Shown here: piece by piece, positions 17,233 to 25,795 of the stretch
How the letters are laid out: every line of letters starts with the position of its first letter
Position numbering within the stretch: the stretch's first letter is position 1
From: a bacterium
GTDB lineage: Bacteria > UBP14 > UBA6098
Direction: 5' to 3'
Length of the DNA stretch: 40,987 nt
Assembly: GCA_023145965.1 (NCBI GenBank)
Contig: JAGLDC010000011.1
Span: forward strand, 1 to 40,987
Translations under genes and position numbers: made by a program
Notes under the pieces: generated by a model
What the model was told of the DNA's origin: nothing
The model's database searches: none
Seen by the model: only the letters and a program-made list of their open reading frames with translations

Positions 17233-18036
17233 TTATATCTCGTCGATCTTCAATTTATTTAGGTTTTTGTTCTCGATATAACTCAATGCATCTATGAATT
17301 TAGCAAGGAAGCTTCCCGGATACGGAGTTTCCTGAAAAGCTAGGTCTCCGGCAATAGCATAATAACCGAAGGCCGATACTGCTGCAGTGAGAGGGTCTTC
17401 ATTTGCTCCAATAAAAGCTCCTACGGTGGCGGTGAGTCCGCAGCCTATGCCAGTTACCCTTGTCATTATTGGATTTCCGTTTGAAACCCGGACAATTCGA
17501 GTGCCGTCTGTTATTAAATCGCGCTTTCCGGAGATGCCGATTATGCAGTTGTAGCGCTGGGATATATCGAGTGCAAAATCGACCATTTTATCTACATCGT
17601 GGATGGAATCCACTCCACGGGCACCATCCGAGCCTGCAATTGAATTTATTTCCGAGGCGTTGCCACGAATAACTGCCAGTTTTACTTCTCGGAGTATCTC
17701 CATTGATTTTTCCGTTCTAAGACGCGTAGCTCCAGCACCGACAGGATCAAAAATCACCGGAACACCGAGCTTATTGGCTTTTTTGCCCGCAAGAATCATA
17801 GCCTCGACCAATTCGTTACTGAGTGTACCAATATTGAGAACCAAGCTATTTGCTATCGAGACCATGTCTTCGACCTCGTTTATCGCATGTGCCATAACCG
17901 GTTGTGCGCCAATGGCTAGGAGTATATTAGCGGAAGAATTCATTACAACAAAATTTGTAATATTATGAACGAGGGGCTTTTTTTGGCGAACGGCCTCCAA
18001 ATTTGCTTCAACATGCTTTATCCAGTTTATTTTCAT
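17233..18036 (-). CDS. thiM: Hydroxyethylthiazole kinase
   Basis: A 267-residue ribokinase-fold enzyme that phosphorylates 4-methyl-5-(2-hydroxyethyl)thiazole for salvage. Family segments KPLVHNITNFVVMNSSAN, PVIFDPVGAGATRLRTE and RGNASEI are present, along with the catalytic VTGIGCGLTATVGAF carrying the conserved cysteine. GGAGG precedes the ATG and lies immediately after the T run of the riboswitch terminator, so premature termination removes the whole coding region. thiE follows after 1 base. No thiD lies beside them, so the pyrimidine kinase must be elsewhere or missing. Confidence 0.97.
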   Translation of the reverse strand: MKINWIKHVEANLEAVRQKKPLVHNITNFVVMNSSANILLAIGAQPVMAHAINEVEDMVSIANSLVLNIGTLSNELVEAMILAGKKANKLGVPVIFDPVGAGATRLRTEKSMEILREVKLAVIRGNASEINSIAGSDGARGVDSIHDVDKMVDFALDISQRYNCIIGISGKRDLITDGTRIVRVSNGNPIMTRVTGIGCGLTATVGAFIGANEDPLTAAVSAFGYYAIAGDLAFQETPYPGSFLAKFIDALSYIENKNLNKLKIDEI

Positions 18037-18050
18037 AATCGACCTCCAAT

Positions 18051-18075
18051 AAAAAAAAGTTCCTAACGGAACCTG
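18051..18075 (-). terminator. Riboswitch expression platform: intrinsic terminator
   Basis: Behind the aptamer, AGGTTCC and GGAACTT pair around GTTA, followed by eight T residues (18058-18051) and then the thiM ribosome site. The left arm with its preceding C (CAGGTTCC, 18075-18068) is exactly complementary to GGAACCTG in the conserved aptamer core (18111-18104). Without TPP these can pair as an antiterminator; with TPP bound, the core is locked and the terminator forms. The complementarity is seen; the switching is inferred from known TPP riboswitches. Confidence 0.88.
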
Positions 18076-18080
18076 CTACT

Positions 18081-18150
18081 TCCTACGCCGGTATTACCCG
18101 GATCAGGTTCCACGGGTATAATCTCAGGTTTTAATACCACCCCGGTAAGA
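18081..18150 (-). ncRNA. TPP riboswitch aptamer (THI element)
   Basis: On the minus strand the segment contains CGGGGTGG, then CTGAGATTATACCCGT, then GAACCTGATCCGGGTAATAC and CGGCGTAGGAA, the conserved parts of the THI element. P1 can form between TCTTAC (18150-18145) and GTAGGA (18086-18081). It lies directly before thiM and thiE, as expected for TPP feedback control. Confidence 0.96.
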
Positions 18151-18152
18151 TA

Positions 18153-18180
18153 ATTATAGCCTCATATCACAGATTATCAA
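18153..18180 (-). promoter_or_regulatory. Sigma-70 promoter of the thiM-thiE operon
   Basis: TTGATA (18180-18175), 16 bases, then a consensus TATAAT (18158-18153) on the minus strand. The expected RNA start falls at about 18146-18150, at the very beginning of the aptamer, which supports the assignment. Confidence 0.8.
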
Positions 18181-18258
18181 GAATAAAAGTAAGAAAGGAT
18201 TACATGCGTGGGATTTTATAATTCAGCATAGTAATTAGCAAATAATAATGCTTTTTCG

Positions 18259-20850
18259 CTAATCGTAATTATATCCAAATGAGAAGTTAATCTGTTGGAG
18301 CTTTTCTGTATTGGTTCCCCATGAAAGCTGTAAAGGGCCAAGTGGAGTCGCTATTCCCCAACCAGCACCCCAACCCCAAATAGTTTCTTTTAATTCTAAT
18401 TTATCATCTTTTTGCCATGTTCGGCCAGAGGTCACTCCTGAAAAAATATAAACTGGGTCCATCGGGTTAACTCTAAAATTGAATCCCATTTTGAAAAACG
18501 AGTTACCTCTTCGTTCATCGCCACGTAAGCCCCAAAAAGCTACGTCTTGTCCCAGTTCAAACTGCTCGAAAAATGGAGGTCCTCCCGACATATAGCCGCC
18601 CATGACATAGGGGTGAAATGTAAGCGCTTCCGTCCATGTCCAATAGCTCTGAAAACTGGCGTATGATTTAGAAAAGGAGTATTCACCGCCGAGGATGTCC
18701 TTGCTGATCATGAAATAACTCTCGTGGTATTTGCCATGTCTGGGGAATTGCCTGTCGTCGAAGGTGTCCACAATTGAGCGAATAGCAAATCTATTAAGTG
18801 GATACTCTTTATGGTTGCTTTTTTCCGGTCCAAATACTACATATTCAGATCCAATCTCCAAAAAAAGCGTCCCAAATCTTTTAATTTGCTGTCCCAGAGA
18901 TAGTTTAATGCCATATAAATATATATCGTAGGTCTCAGAAATCGTATCGGCTTGCCATAAATCGTATTTCGTTCCTTTGGCAAAAACAGTTGTGTTTCCT
19001 GCTATAAATGAACGCCATATTCTATCAGTTTCAATTTTAGAATAGATGTTCCAACGACGCGAACCACCATTAATACCAAAATTCAGTCTCCATGCAATTC
19101 CAAAAAGATTATCATCTCCTATTTCGACGGCTCCCTCAACTCCATTTAAAATATCATACCGCGCACCTAATCTTATCCCTAAGAAGGGTTTTTCAGCTAA
19201 CTCTAATAAAACAACAACGCCGCTATCGCCCCTTTCTAGTCTAGGAATAATTGACTCGAAAAGATTGGTCGCATGAATATTCGACATCGTGTTTTCAAGT
19301 AATCGATTTTGATATTTTTTGCCTATTTCAAGGTCTGAAAAACTTCTAATCACCCAATCTTTTGTTCGGTTATTCCCTTCAATTCTGATATCTTCGATTA
19401 GACCTTCTTCAAAAATTATGCCGAGGGTTCCAGCATCTACAGCTGCGAAATAAATATGGGAGAGGTCGAATCCCTTCGATTTATAAAAATCCTCTATCGA
19501 GGAAAGAAGAGAATCGATTTCCCGATGATTAGCCGGTTGCGTTGTATCTATTACAAATTTTGAAATAAAAGTATCAACATCGAATGATTCTACTCCGACC
19601 ATTTTTATACCGTGTAATGGCGGATTTAGTTCCACATGAACCTGCAAATTCATAGTGTCATGACTAACTGCGTAATCTATTGCAACATCCTTATAAATAC
19701 CCTGAGAGTATAACTCGTTTAGTTTGTTCTTTAGTGTAGAGATCGATATTTTATTGCCTGAAATTAAACCAATCAAATCACCATTATCAATTGAAGAGAT
19801 TGTATATATTGTGATATTATTATCTTTGTATTCGAGGATTTCTTTTATATCTTCCAATTTAGTTTCAGCAGCCTTTTTACCAATTTCAATTATTGAATCG
19901 ATATTGTCGAAATCATAACTACCTTGTGAACCGAGATCGGGTTCAATAAGTATATCGGCGAGTTTTCTCTCATACTTTTTTTTATCCTCAGCCATGATAT
20001 TGGTGGTTTGGTCTAAAATATAGAGCGCATTATCTAAAGCCCTTGAATAGTTTAAATCTGCCGTTGCGTCTACAGCGATGATTTTTGCGCTACTTAAAAC
20101 TTTGGCAATTTCTACAGGTATGGGATATAATAACCCGCCATCGGCCAGAAGAATCGAATCTATCTCGAGAGGGGAAAGAAATAAAGGTATAGCCGAGCTT
20201 GCGCGCAATGCGACAGCAAGATCTCCTTCTGAAAAAATTAATGGTTTTCCAGAACGAAGATCGGTTGTTACAGCCCTAAAGGGAATTTGTAGCCTGTCAA
20301 AATCGCCATTGGCAGCGAAATTAGGGGCGGCACAATATAGCACAAGTAAACTTGATATTCTATTTGCAGCGCTGATGCCCTCTGGAATATATGGTCTAAA
20401 ATTCAAAAACCTAAGATGAACTAGAAAGCGTTCAGTTGCCATTCTCTGAGTCTGGAAAAGCTTTGTTCGTTTAGGAGAATCGTAGATCAAATCGCCCCAT
20501 TCGATCTGATGAACAATTTGGTTTAGCTGTGATGTGTTATAACCTGCCGAATATAGACCACCGATTATCGCTCCCATACTTACACCAACAATAGCACTCG
20601 GATGCAAATCGTGCTCCTCGAAAACTTCTAAAACACCAATTTGGGATAGCCCTCGAGCGCCTCCACCAGAGAGAACAAGTGTAAAATCATTCTTATCTGC
20701 GGATGGATGTCTCCATATGCGACCATCTTTTGGATCGGAAAAAGAAACCTCGATTTTTCCAACTGATTCTTCAGTCGGGGAATCATCAGCTATTATTATC
20801 GTGCAAGAAAGAAAAAAAACTCCAGCTAGTATGGAATATAATGGCCTCAA
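18259..20850 (-). CDS. Patatin-like phospholipase with POTRA and outer-membrane barrel (type Vd-like)
   Basis: An 863-residue protein. After a signal peptide comes a patatin domain (about 54-320): oxyanion loop SGGGARG (61-67), nucleophile Ser91 in GVSMG, and catalytic Asp237 in ADGG, so the lipase dyad is intact. Residues ~340-550 look like POTRA modules (ISTLKNKLNELYSQGIYKDVAI, SLLSSIEDFYKSKGFDLSHI), and the last ~310 residues form an Omp85-type barrel ending in FSFGYNYD. This is the PlpD/type Vd arrangement, in which the patatin domain is exported or displayed. The start is a TTG with AGGA six bases before it. It lies 8 bases behind the HEAT gene and is the last gene of a four-gene unit. 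The substrate is unknown. Confidence 0.93.
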   Translation of the reverse strand: MRPLYSILAGVFFLSCTIIIADDSPTEESVGKIEVSFSDPKDGRIWRHPSADKNDFTLVLSGGGARGLSQIGVLEVFEEHDLHPSAIVGVSMGAIIGGLYSAGYNTSQLNQIVHQIEWGDLIYDSPKRTKLFQTQRMATERFLVHLRFLNFRPYIPEGISAANRISSLLVLYCAAPNFAANGDFDRLQIPFRAVTTDLRSGKPLIFSEGDLAVALRASSAIPLFLSPLEIDSILLADGGLLYPIPVEIAKVLSSAKIIAVDATADLNYSRALDNALYILDQTTNIMAEDKKKYERKLADILIEPDLGSQGSYDFDNIDSIIEIGKKAAETKLEDIKEILEYKDNNITIYTISSIDNGDLIGLISGNKISISTLKNKLNELYSQGIYKDVAIDYAVSHDTMNLQVHVELNPPLHGIKMVGVESFDVDTFISKFVIDTTQPANHREIDSLLSSIEDFYKSKGFDLSHIYFAAVDAGTLGIIFEEGLIEDIRIEGNNRTKDWVIRSFSDLEIGKKYQNRLLENTMSNIHATNLFESIIPRLERGDSGVVVLLELAEKPFLGIRLGARYDILNGVEGAVEIGDDNLFGIAWRLNFGINGGSRRWNIYSKIETDRIWRSFIAGNTTVFAKGTKYDLWQADTISETYDIYLYGIKLSLGQQIKRFGTLFLEIGSEYVVFGPEKSNHKEYPLNRFAIRSIVDTFDDRQFPRHGKYHESYFMISKDILGGEYSFSKSYASFQSYWTWTEALTFHPYVMGGYMSGGPPFFEQFELGQDVAFWGLRGDERRGNSFFKMGFNFRVNPMDPVYIFSGVTSGRTWQKDDKLELKETIWGWGAGWGIATPLGPLQLSWGTNTEKLQQINFSFGYNYD

Positions 20851-20858
20851 ATGGTGTC

Positions 20859-21782
20859 CTAACGATTTCCAATGTTGGCAAGCGATTTCCCAGCCATCAT
20901 TCGGACAAAACCGGAGGCATCCGTTTGGCTTTGCTTAAGTGCGTTTGCTACCTTATAATTTCCACGATAATACCCTAAAGCTTGACAGGCGAAGCCTCTG
21001 TTTAAATAGGAAGGATCTTCCAACAAATCAAATAGAAGTGGAAGTGACTCTTCGGATGCGAACATACCGATTGTTTCAATAATATGGGATTTTTCGATAA
21101 TATCTATCGAATCGCTTTCAAATCTCCTCATTAAAATATCTATAACGGAATTATCTCCGATATTAGCAATGGCATAAGAAGCCGAATATCTGACGAAAAC
21201 ATTTGAATCACTAAAAAGGGGAATAAGAGATTCAACAGCACGATTTGAGCCGATTTCACCAAGACTGATAGCAGCCTGCCTTCTAATTGAAGGCAGATCA
21301 TCATCTAATGCATCTATTAAAACGGGCAGTGCATTAATATCAGCACAGTTCCCTAGGGCTCCTAGCGCAGAATACCTTAGTTTACTGCTTTGAGATTGAG
21401 CCGCTAAGATCAGAGGGACGCCGGAAGATTTGGAGCCGATTTCACCAAGTAAGTAAGCTGCGAATGAAGATTCAGTCTCGTTAGGATGAGCGAGAACTTC
21501 GGTAAGCGGTTCGAGTGCCTCTTTTCCAATAATGATGATTACTTGCTCAATAGCATCTCGAATAGGGGGATACTCTCTATCGAAATAGCATATCATAAAC
21601 CTAACAGTTGTTTCTCCACCATCGATAAGTTTAGATAATGCCTCTTCTACCTTTTCGGGTTCACTTTGTTTTTGAGATATCAAAACCATGAAACTATGCT
21701 TGAGTTTATTTTCACTAGGTTTCGCAATAATTGACGAAATAGCGGTTAGGAGTATAAAAAATGTAATAATATGATTTTTCAT
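20859..21782 (-). CDS. Secreted HEAT-repeat protein
   Basis: A 307-residue protein with a signal peptide (MKNHIITFFILLTAISSIIA) followed by helical HEAT/PBS-lyase-type repeats of about 31 residues. Clear units are ESSFAAYLLGEIGSKSSGVP, SKLRYSALGALGNCADINAL, PSIRRQAAISLGEIGSNRAV and VFVRYSASYAIANIGDNSVI. Such repeats bind proteins and have no catalytic residues, so it is probably a periplasmic scaffold. The ATG is 1 base behind the SDR stop, and the patatin gene follows after 8 bases, so it may work with the patatin translocator; this is inferred from position only. Confidence 0.85.
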   Translation of the reverse strand: MKNHIITFFILLTAISSIIAKPSENKLKHSFMVLISQKQSEPEKVEEALSKLIDGGETTVRFMICYFDREYPPIRDAIEQVIIIIGKEALEPLTEVLAHPNETESSFAAYLLGEIGSKSSGVPLILAAQSQSSKLRYSALGALGNCADINALPVLIDALDDDLPSIRRQAAISLGEIGSNRAVESLIPLFSDSNVFVRYSASYAIANIGDNSVIDILMRRFESDSIDIIEKSHIIETIGMFASEESLPLLFDLLEDPSYLNRGFACQALGYYRGNYKVANALKQSQTDASGFVRMMAGKSLANIGNR

Positions 21783-21783
21783 C

Positions 21784-22599
21784 TTATTCTGAATTTGCTA
21801 TGATCGAGTTAAACTTATTTTTAGCATATCCCATTATTCTCTCTGTAAACTCAGGGAATAAGGGAGATATCTTTGCTCCAATTCGCTCGAACCCTCCCGT
21901 GAAAACGAGTTTTTTGCCCAGAGCCGTAGCTCGTAAAATTTCTTCCGCTACATTTTGAGCTGAATCAATATGCCAACCTGCTGCCTCAAATGAAGGTCTG
22001 TATTTCGAAATAAAATGAGTGTCAACTGCACCGGGAACAATACAAGTTAAGGAGATACCTTTTTCAGAGAACTCTGGAGCAGCTGAACGGCAGAACATAA
22101 CAAGTCCAGATTTGGCAGAATTATATACTGAGAGATACGGCAAAGGCACAATGCCAGCAAGGCTCGATACTATAGTTATTCTCCCTTCGCCTCTGGGTGC
22201 CATTTCTTTGAATAAAGAACTTGCGAGTATAATTGGCGAAATCAAATTGAGAGTAACATCTTGGTTTATAATTCTCGATTCTAGTTCACAAACAGGATAA
22301 AATGTAAATGAACCAGCTAATAAAAAAGCCGTATCGATCTTTCCAAATTTATCCATCGCCTCTTCAATAAAGCTGTCTCCCTCAGTTTGGTTGGATAGAT
22401 CGGCTTTGATCACAGCACACTGTCCTCCGATGGATTCGACATATTCTTTCAAATCGCTCAATCTTTGTTCGTTATAACCGATAGCCGTGATTTTGCAGGC
22501 TTCTCGAGCCAATCTTGCAGCAATTATCGATCCTATGCCACCGGTAGCCCCGGTGATAAATATATGTTGTCCTGCAAAAGCGCCAGCGGCTTCGATCAC
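21784..22599 (-). CDS. Short-chain dehydrogenase/reductase
   Basis: A Rossmann-fold SDR of 271 residues. It has the cofactor-binding TGATGGIG near the N-terminus, the DLSN strand end, and the catalytic Ser in IVSSLAG and YNSAK with Tyr and Lys. The C-terminal part has IVPGAVDT. I choose the GTG at 22599, where GGAGGAG lies just upstream, over the longer frame from 22662: the GTG overlaps the stop of the previous gene (GTGA) and starts shortly before the first strand. The substrate cannot be predicted. It is a cytoplasmic enzyme in a unit of otherwise exported proteins, perhaps for lipid or sugar modification. Confidence 0.92.
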   Translation of the reverse strand: MIEAAGAFAGQHIFITGATGGIGSIIAARLAREACKITAIGYNEQRLSDLKEYVESIGGQCAVIKADLSNQTEGDSFIEEAMDKFGKIDTAFLLAGSFTFYPVCELESRIINQDVTLNLISPIILASSLFKEMAPRGEGRITIVSSLAGIVPLPYLSVYNSAKSGLVMFCRSAAPEFSEKGISLTCIVPGAVDTHFISKYRPSFEAAGWHIDSAQNVAEEILRATALGKKLVFTGGFERIGAKISPLFPEFTERIMGYAKNKFNSIIANSE

Positions 22600-24512
22600 T
22601 GTTTTTTCTCCTCCAAATTCGCAGGGAAATCTATCCCAATTCCGTATTTCCCGGTGCCCCACCAGCTAGAATTATTGCCTTTCCCACTAAAATTATCATC
22701 TCCAGCACAATCCAGCATAAGCCCAATCGAACCAAAGTCTCTGTTCCAATTTCCATACCCTTGCACATTGTATTCATTTCTGGCAGTATAATTGTCGTTT
22801 CCCGCAAAGTCGATAAACACTCCAACTCCATTTGCATTTCCGGTTCCCTGAGAAAGATCGTGGACGATGTAATTATCGTTGCCATCCAGATCGAGGAAAT
22901 ATCCTACTGCCAGGTCGTGTCCTGAACCCTGAGAAACTCCATGCGAGCAATAGGAATCGTCGCCTGTTTTATCCAATAAGATCGCCGCACTTAGATGTGT
23001 AGCTGTTCCCTGTGAGTATTGGAAACCAATATAAGAATCGTTGCCGCCACCATCCCATAGGCCACCGAGTGCTAACCAATAACTCGAGCCTTGAGAAAAG
23101 ATGTCCGCAATATAATTATCGTCGCCACTACGATCAAAGAGAAAGCCTATTCCACCAGACCAATCTGGTCTATTGCCGAGGCCGAATCCTTGAGAAAGAG
23201 ATAGATAATGACCAGTATAACTAAGTTTATTGCTATATGTTCCTTGAGAAATGTAATTGTCATTCCCTCCAGTATCGATAAGGAGGCCTAAACCACCTAT
23301 ATAACCAAATCCTTGAGAAAAAATAGTGGAGGAGTATTTGTCATTTCCCCCTTTATCAAGAAGCGTGCCCCAGCCTAGAAAACCGCAGCCTTGAGTGCAG
23401 GCTTTACCGCTGTATTCATCATCGCCGGCCTTATCGACAAGGATTCCAGCACCATAACACCCACAAGCAATGCCCATGTTATCGGTTAAATAAAGGTCAT
23501 TACCGTTATAGTCGATAAGAACCCCTATTCCCATTCCTCCGGAACCGAAAGCGAAAGGTTCATCAGATATATAAGAATCGTTGCCGCCTAAATCTATGCA
23601 CACCGCGAATGGATTTTGTGGATCGGCTCCACCTGCAGAAGAAAGATAGAAGTCGTTGCCCCCTAAGTCGAGAATTACAGCGGCTCGTTTTCTATAGACC
23701 GTTTCTCTAGGGCCTCCTATAACTACCAACCCTCTATCTGTTTCACACCAATAAATGACATCCCCCGATGCTATACTATCCGGTATGTCTATTTCGGAGG
23801 GGTTTTTTGCTGTAAGGCCTTTAGATTTTTCCGCAGCTGAGAGAGCCGCTTTAAATGTAATCGCATAAGCAGACGCAATCTTGGCTCTGTTAATTTTAGT
23901 GGAAATATTGAAAATCCTATCGGTGAGTTTTTCGATTTCAAGTTGGCTTTCATCGAAATCTTCAAGCGATGTTTCCCCTTGCTCAGAATCGATGTCATGT
24001 TCCGCGTCATTTGACAAATAATTCAAACCCCATTCTTCCAACGAATCCATCTGAAAGCTATCAACTGATGAGAAAGCAGCAGTGAATTCAACTGATGCCT
24101 GTTCGAAGGAGGCAAAAATGATGTCCAGCACGTTCCTCAATCGAACTGGAATTTCCTTTTTCCCTTTCCATGGGTATTCCTCCGACACTGATTTAGCCAC
24201 AGGTTGTTCAATTTCATTGTCGGTGAGTCTAATCGATGCTTCTACGACCTTGAAAGCACTCGTATTATTATCGGACAAAACTATCCCAAGCGAGTCGAGC
24301 AAGTAGGGCATTTCGAGAGGTCTATGCATACTGGAATCGATTAAAGACATTCTGAAGGGTCCCGAAATTAATGATAGGACAGAAAGATCGATATTGTGCA
24401 TTTTGAGTGCAGTAAGACCTTCATTGATGAAAGGGTCCAAATCGACTTGCTTTCCACTACTATATAAAAAAGTCGGGATAATTAAAATTAATAACAGCGC
24501 CGTTTTTTTCAT
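22596..24512 (-). CDS. Secreted protein with about twelve GGND...SQG repeats
   Basis: A 638-residue protein with a signal peptide (MKKTALLLILIIPTFLYSSG). The ATG at 24512 has GGAGG in front of it and is preferred to the ATG at 24527. Residues ~25-270 are largely helical and unrecognised. From about residue 276 to the end there are about twelve repeats of ~26 residues with the pattern G-x-hydrophobic2-D-x2-G-(N/D)-D-x-Y ... S-Q-G-x-G, for example GTLLDKGGNDKYSSTIFSQG and GGLWDGGGNDSYIGFQYSQG. The GxD and ND positions recall calcium-binding beta-rolls, but the period is longer than the nonapeptide of RTX proteins. I do not know a named family. It is the first gene of the unit with the SDR, HEAT and patatin genes and overlaps the SDR start by 4 bases. 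Confidence 0.8.
   Translation of the reverse strand: MKKTALLLILIIPTFLYSSGKQVDLDPFINEGLTALKMHNIDLSVLSLISGPFRMSLIDSSMHRPLEMPYLLDSLGIVLSDNNTSAFKVVEASIRLTDNEIEQPVAKSVSEEYPWKGKKEIPVRLRNVLDIIFASFEQASVEFTAAFSSVDSFQMDSLEEWGLNYLSNDAEHDIDSEQGETSLEDFDESQLEIEKLTDRIFNISTKINRAKIASAYAITFKAALSAAEKSKGLTAKNPSEIDIPDSIASGDVIYWCETDRGLVVIGGPRETVYRKRAAVILDLGGNDFYLSSAGGADPQNPFAVCIDLGGNDSYISDEPFAFGSGGMGIGVLIDYNGNDLYLTDNMGIACGCYGAGILVDKAGDDEYSGKACTQGCGFLGWGTLLDKGGNDKYSSTIFSQGFGYIGGLGLLIDTGGNDNYISQGTYSNKLSYTGHYLSLSQGFGLGNRPDWSGGIGFLFDRSGDDNYIADIFSQGSSYWLALGGLWDGGGNDSYIGFQYSQGTATHLSAAILLDKTGDDSYCSHGVSQGSGHDLAVGYFLDLDGNDNYIVHDLSQGTGNANGVGVFIDFAGNDNYTARNEYNVQGYGNWNRDFGSIGLMLDCAGDDNFSGKGNNSSWWGTGKYGIGIDFPANLEEKKQ
22605..23690 (-). 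repeat. Coding tandem repeats of the GGND protein
   Basis: About twelve degenerate units of roughly 78 bases encode the GGND...SQG repeats. Two units are longer: one with a ~20-residue extension around 23160-23240 (containing NKLSYTGHYL) and one near 22750. The DNA copies have diverged, while the amino-acid pattern is kept, which points to selection on the protein. Confidence 0.75.
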
Positions 24513-24631
24513 CCATCCTCCGCGCATTTCAATTTATATTTGATTAATTAAGTATGTAATTTAAAAAACAAATCTATAAAGGCAACATGATTCTCAAATC
24601 AAACAATCTAATCTACTGTTTTTTTTACTAA

Positions 24632-25654
24632 TTATTCTTCGACCTTCAAATTTCCAGCAATAACCGTGCCCGTGGAATCAAGAAAAATAGCCTCGAGTTG
24701 AGGATTGCTTTTTAGAAATTCCATCCCGTATTCTGGTCCCATAACGAATAGTGCGGTCGAATAGATATCCGCCGTAAGGCCTTTGTCTGCGATAATCGTG
24801 ACACCGGAACATCCCCTTGCCGGTTTTCCATCCTTGGGGTCCAAAATGTGATGGTAATGCACTCCATTCTTAACGAAATATCTCTGATAGTCGCCTGTTG
24901 TAGCGCACGCCCATCCGGATTTAAGCCTAAATTTAGCGGAAATTATATTTCCCCCTACAGGGCTTTGAATGCCGATAGTGAAATTATCATTTTTTTTAGA
25001 TTTGACTCGAATATTTCCTCCGAGGTCCAGGATCATCCTATCTATTCCCTCTATAGTATCGAGAAATGAATAAATCATATCTAAGGCATAACCTTTTGCT
25101 AGCCCGCCAAGGTCGAGTTTTGGGAAGAAGTCTGTTTTAATAAGAGTATCTCCCCTGAGCTTAATAGGGTAATGCACTCTTTCTATTGCAGCTGAAATCT
25201 CTTTATCGTTCGGGATTTTTCCTTCGCCTGAAAAGTCCCATAATGCGGTCAACTCGCCCAGACGAATATCGAAATGCCCACCTGTTGCAATTATCGCGTC
25301 GAATCCCTCGTGAATGCTTTTGCTCAGCCTCGAAGGGACAATAATATCACAATCGGAAGCATTGGCTGCAAAAAGATATGAATTCATATCATAAGCATCT
25401 ACTTCCTTTTCCCATAATTCGAGTTCTTCCCAGATTGCGTGGAAGATTTGTGGATAATCGAGACCTTTATCGCCCTCGAGTTCTATCCTTATGAGTGTAT
25501 CGAACATAACTCGTGTTCGTGTCTGATATGTTGGTTTGGAAAAACCGTGGTATCCACCACTGAAATAAACAGCAAAAGCGACAAGAACAATAATAAGCAC
25601 AACTGCGAATGTCATCCTCGGCGAAGATCTTTTATTTTCAAATTCCATAGTCAT
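24632..25654 (-). CDS. apbE: FAD:protein FMN transferase (ApbE)
   Basis: A membrane-anchored ApbE of 340 residues from the ATG at 25654; an in-frame ATG at 25684 is also possible and no strong ribosome site settles it. One N-terminal membrane helix (MTFAVVLIIVLVAFAVYF) is followed by the flavin transferase domain with DLGGLAKGYALD, ILDLGGNIRV, HHILDPKDGKPA and the metal site ADIYSTALFVMG. ApbE attaches FMN to threonine in flavoproteins such as the NQR or RNF subunits, and acts in the periplasm. No such target is in this window. Length and motifs are normal. Confidence 0.95.
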   Translation of the reverse strand: MTMEFENKRSSPRMTFAVVLIIVLVAFAVYFSGGYHGFSKPTYQTRTRVMFDTLIRIELEGDKGLDYPQIFHAIWEELELWEKEVDAYDMNSYLFAANASDCDIIVPSRLSKSIHEGFDAIIATGGHFDIRLGELTALWDFSGEGKIPNDKEISAAIERVHYPIKLRGDTLIKTDFFPKLDLGGLAKGYALDMIYSFLDTIEGIDRMILDLGGNIRVKSKKNDNFTIGIQSPVGGNIISAKFRLKSGWACATTGDYQRYFVKNGVHYHHILDPKDGKPARGCSGVTIIADKGLTADIYSTALFVMGPEYGMEFLKSNPQLEAIFLDSTGTVIAGNLKVEE

Positions 25655-25731
25655 AATTGTAGTTATAAAACTTTTTAACTTCAATGATAAATTGTAAATA
25701 ATAAAACTTAACCTATTGAGTTAAAAATGAC

Positions 25732-25760
25732 TTGTGTTTAAATTCACCATCGCTTATAAT
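25732..25760 (+). promoter_or_regulatory. Sigma-70 promoter of the OmpA-like gene
   Basis: TTGTGT (25732-25737), 17 bases, then a consensus TATAAT (25755-25760), followed by a leader of about 29 bases with AAGGAGAAGAT before the GTG start. The -35 is poor but the -10 and spacing are ideal. Confidence 0.65.
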
Positions 25761-25795
25761 TAAAAAAGAAGTCAAATACCAAACAAGGAGAAGAT

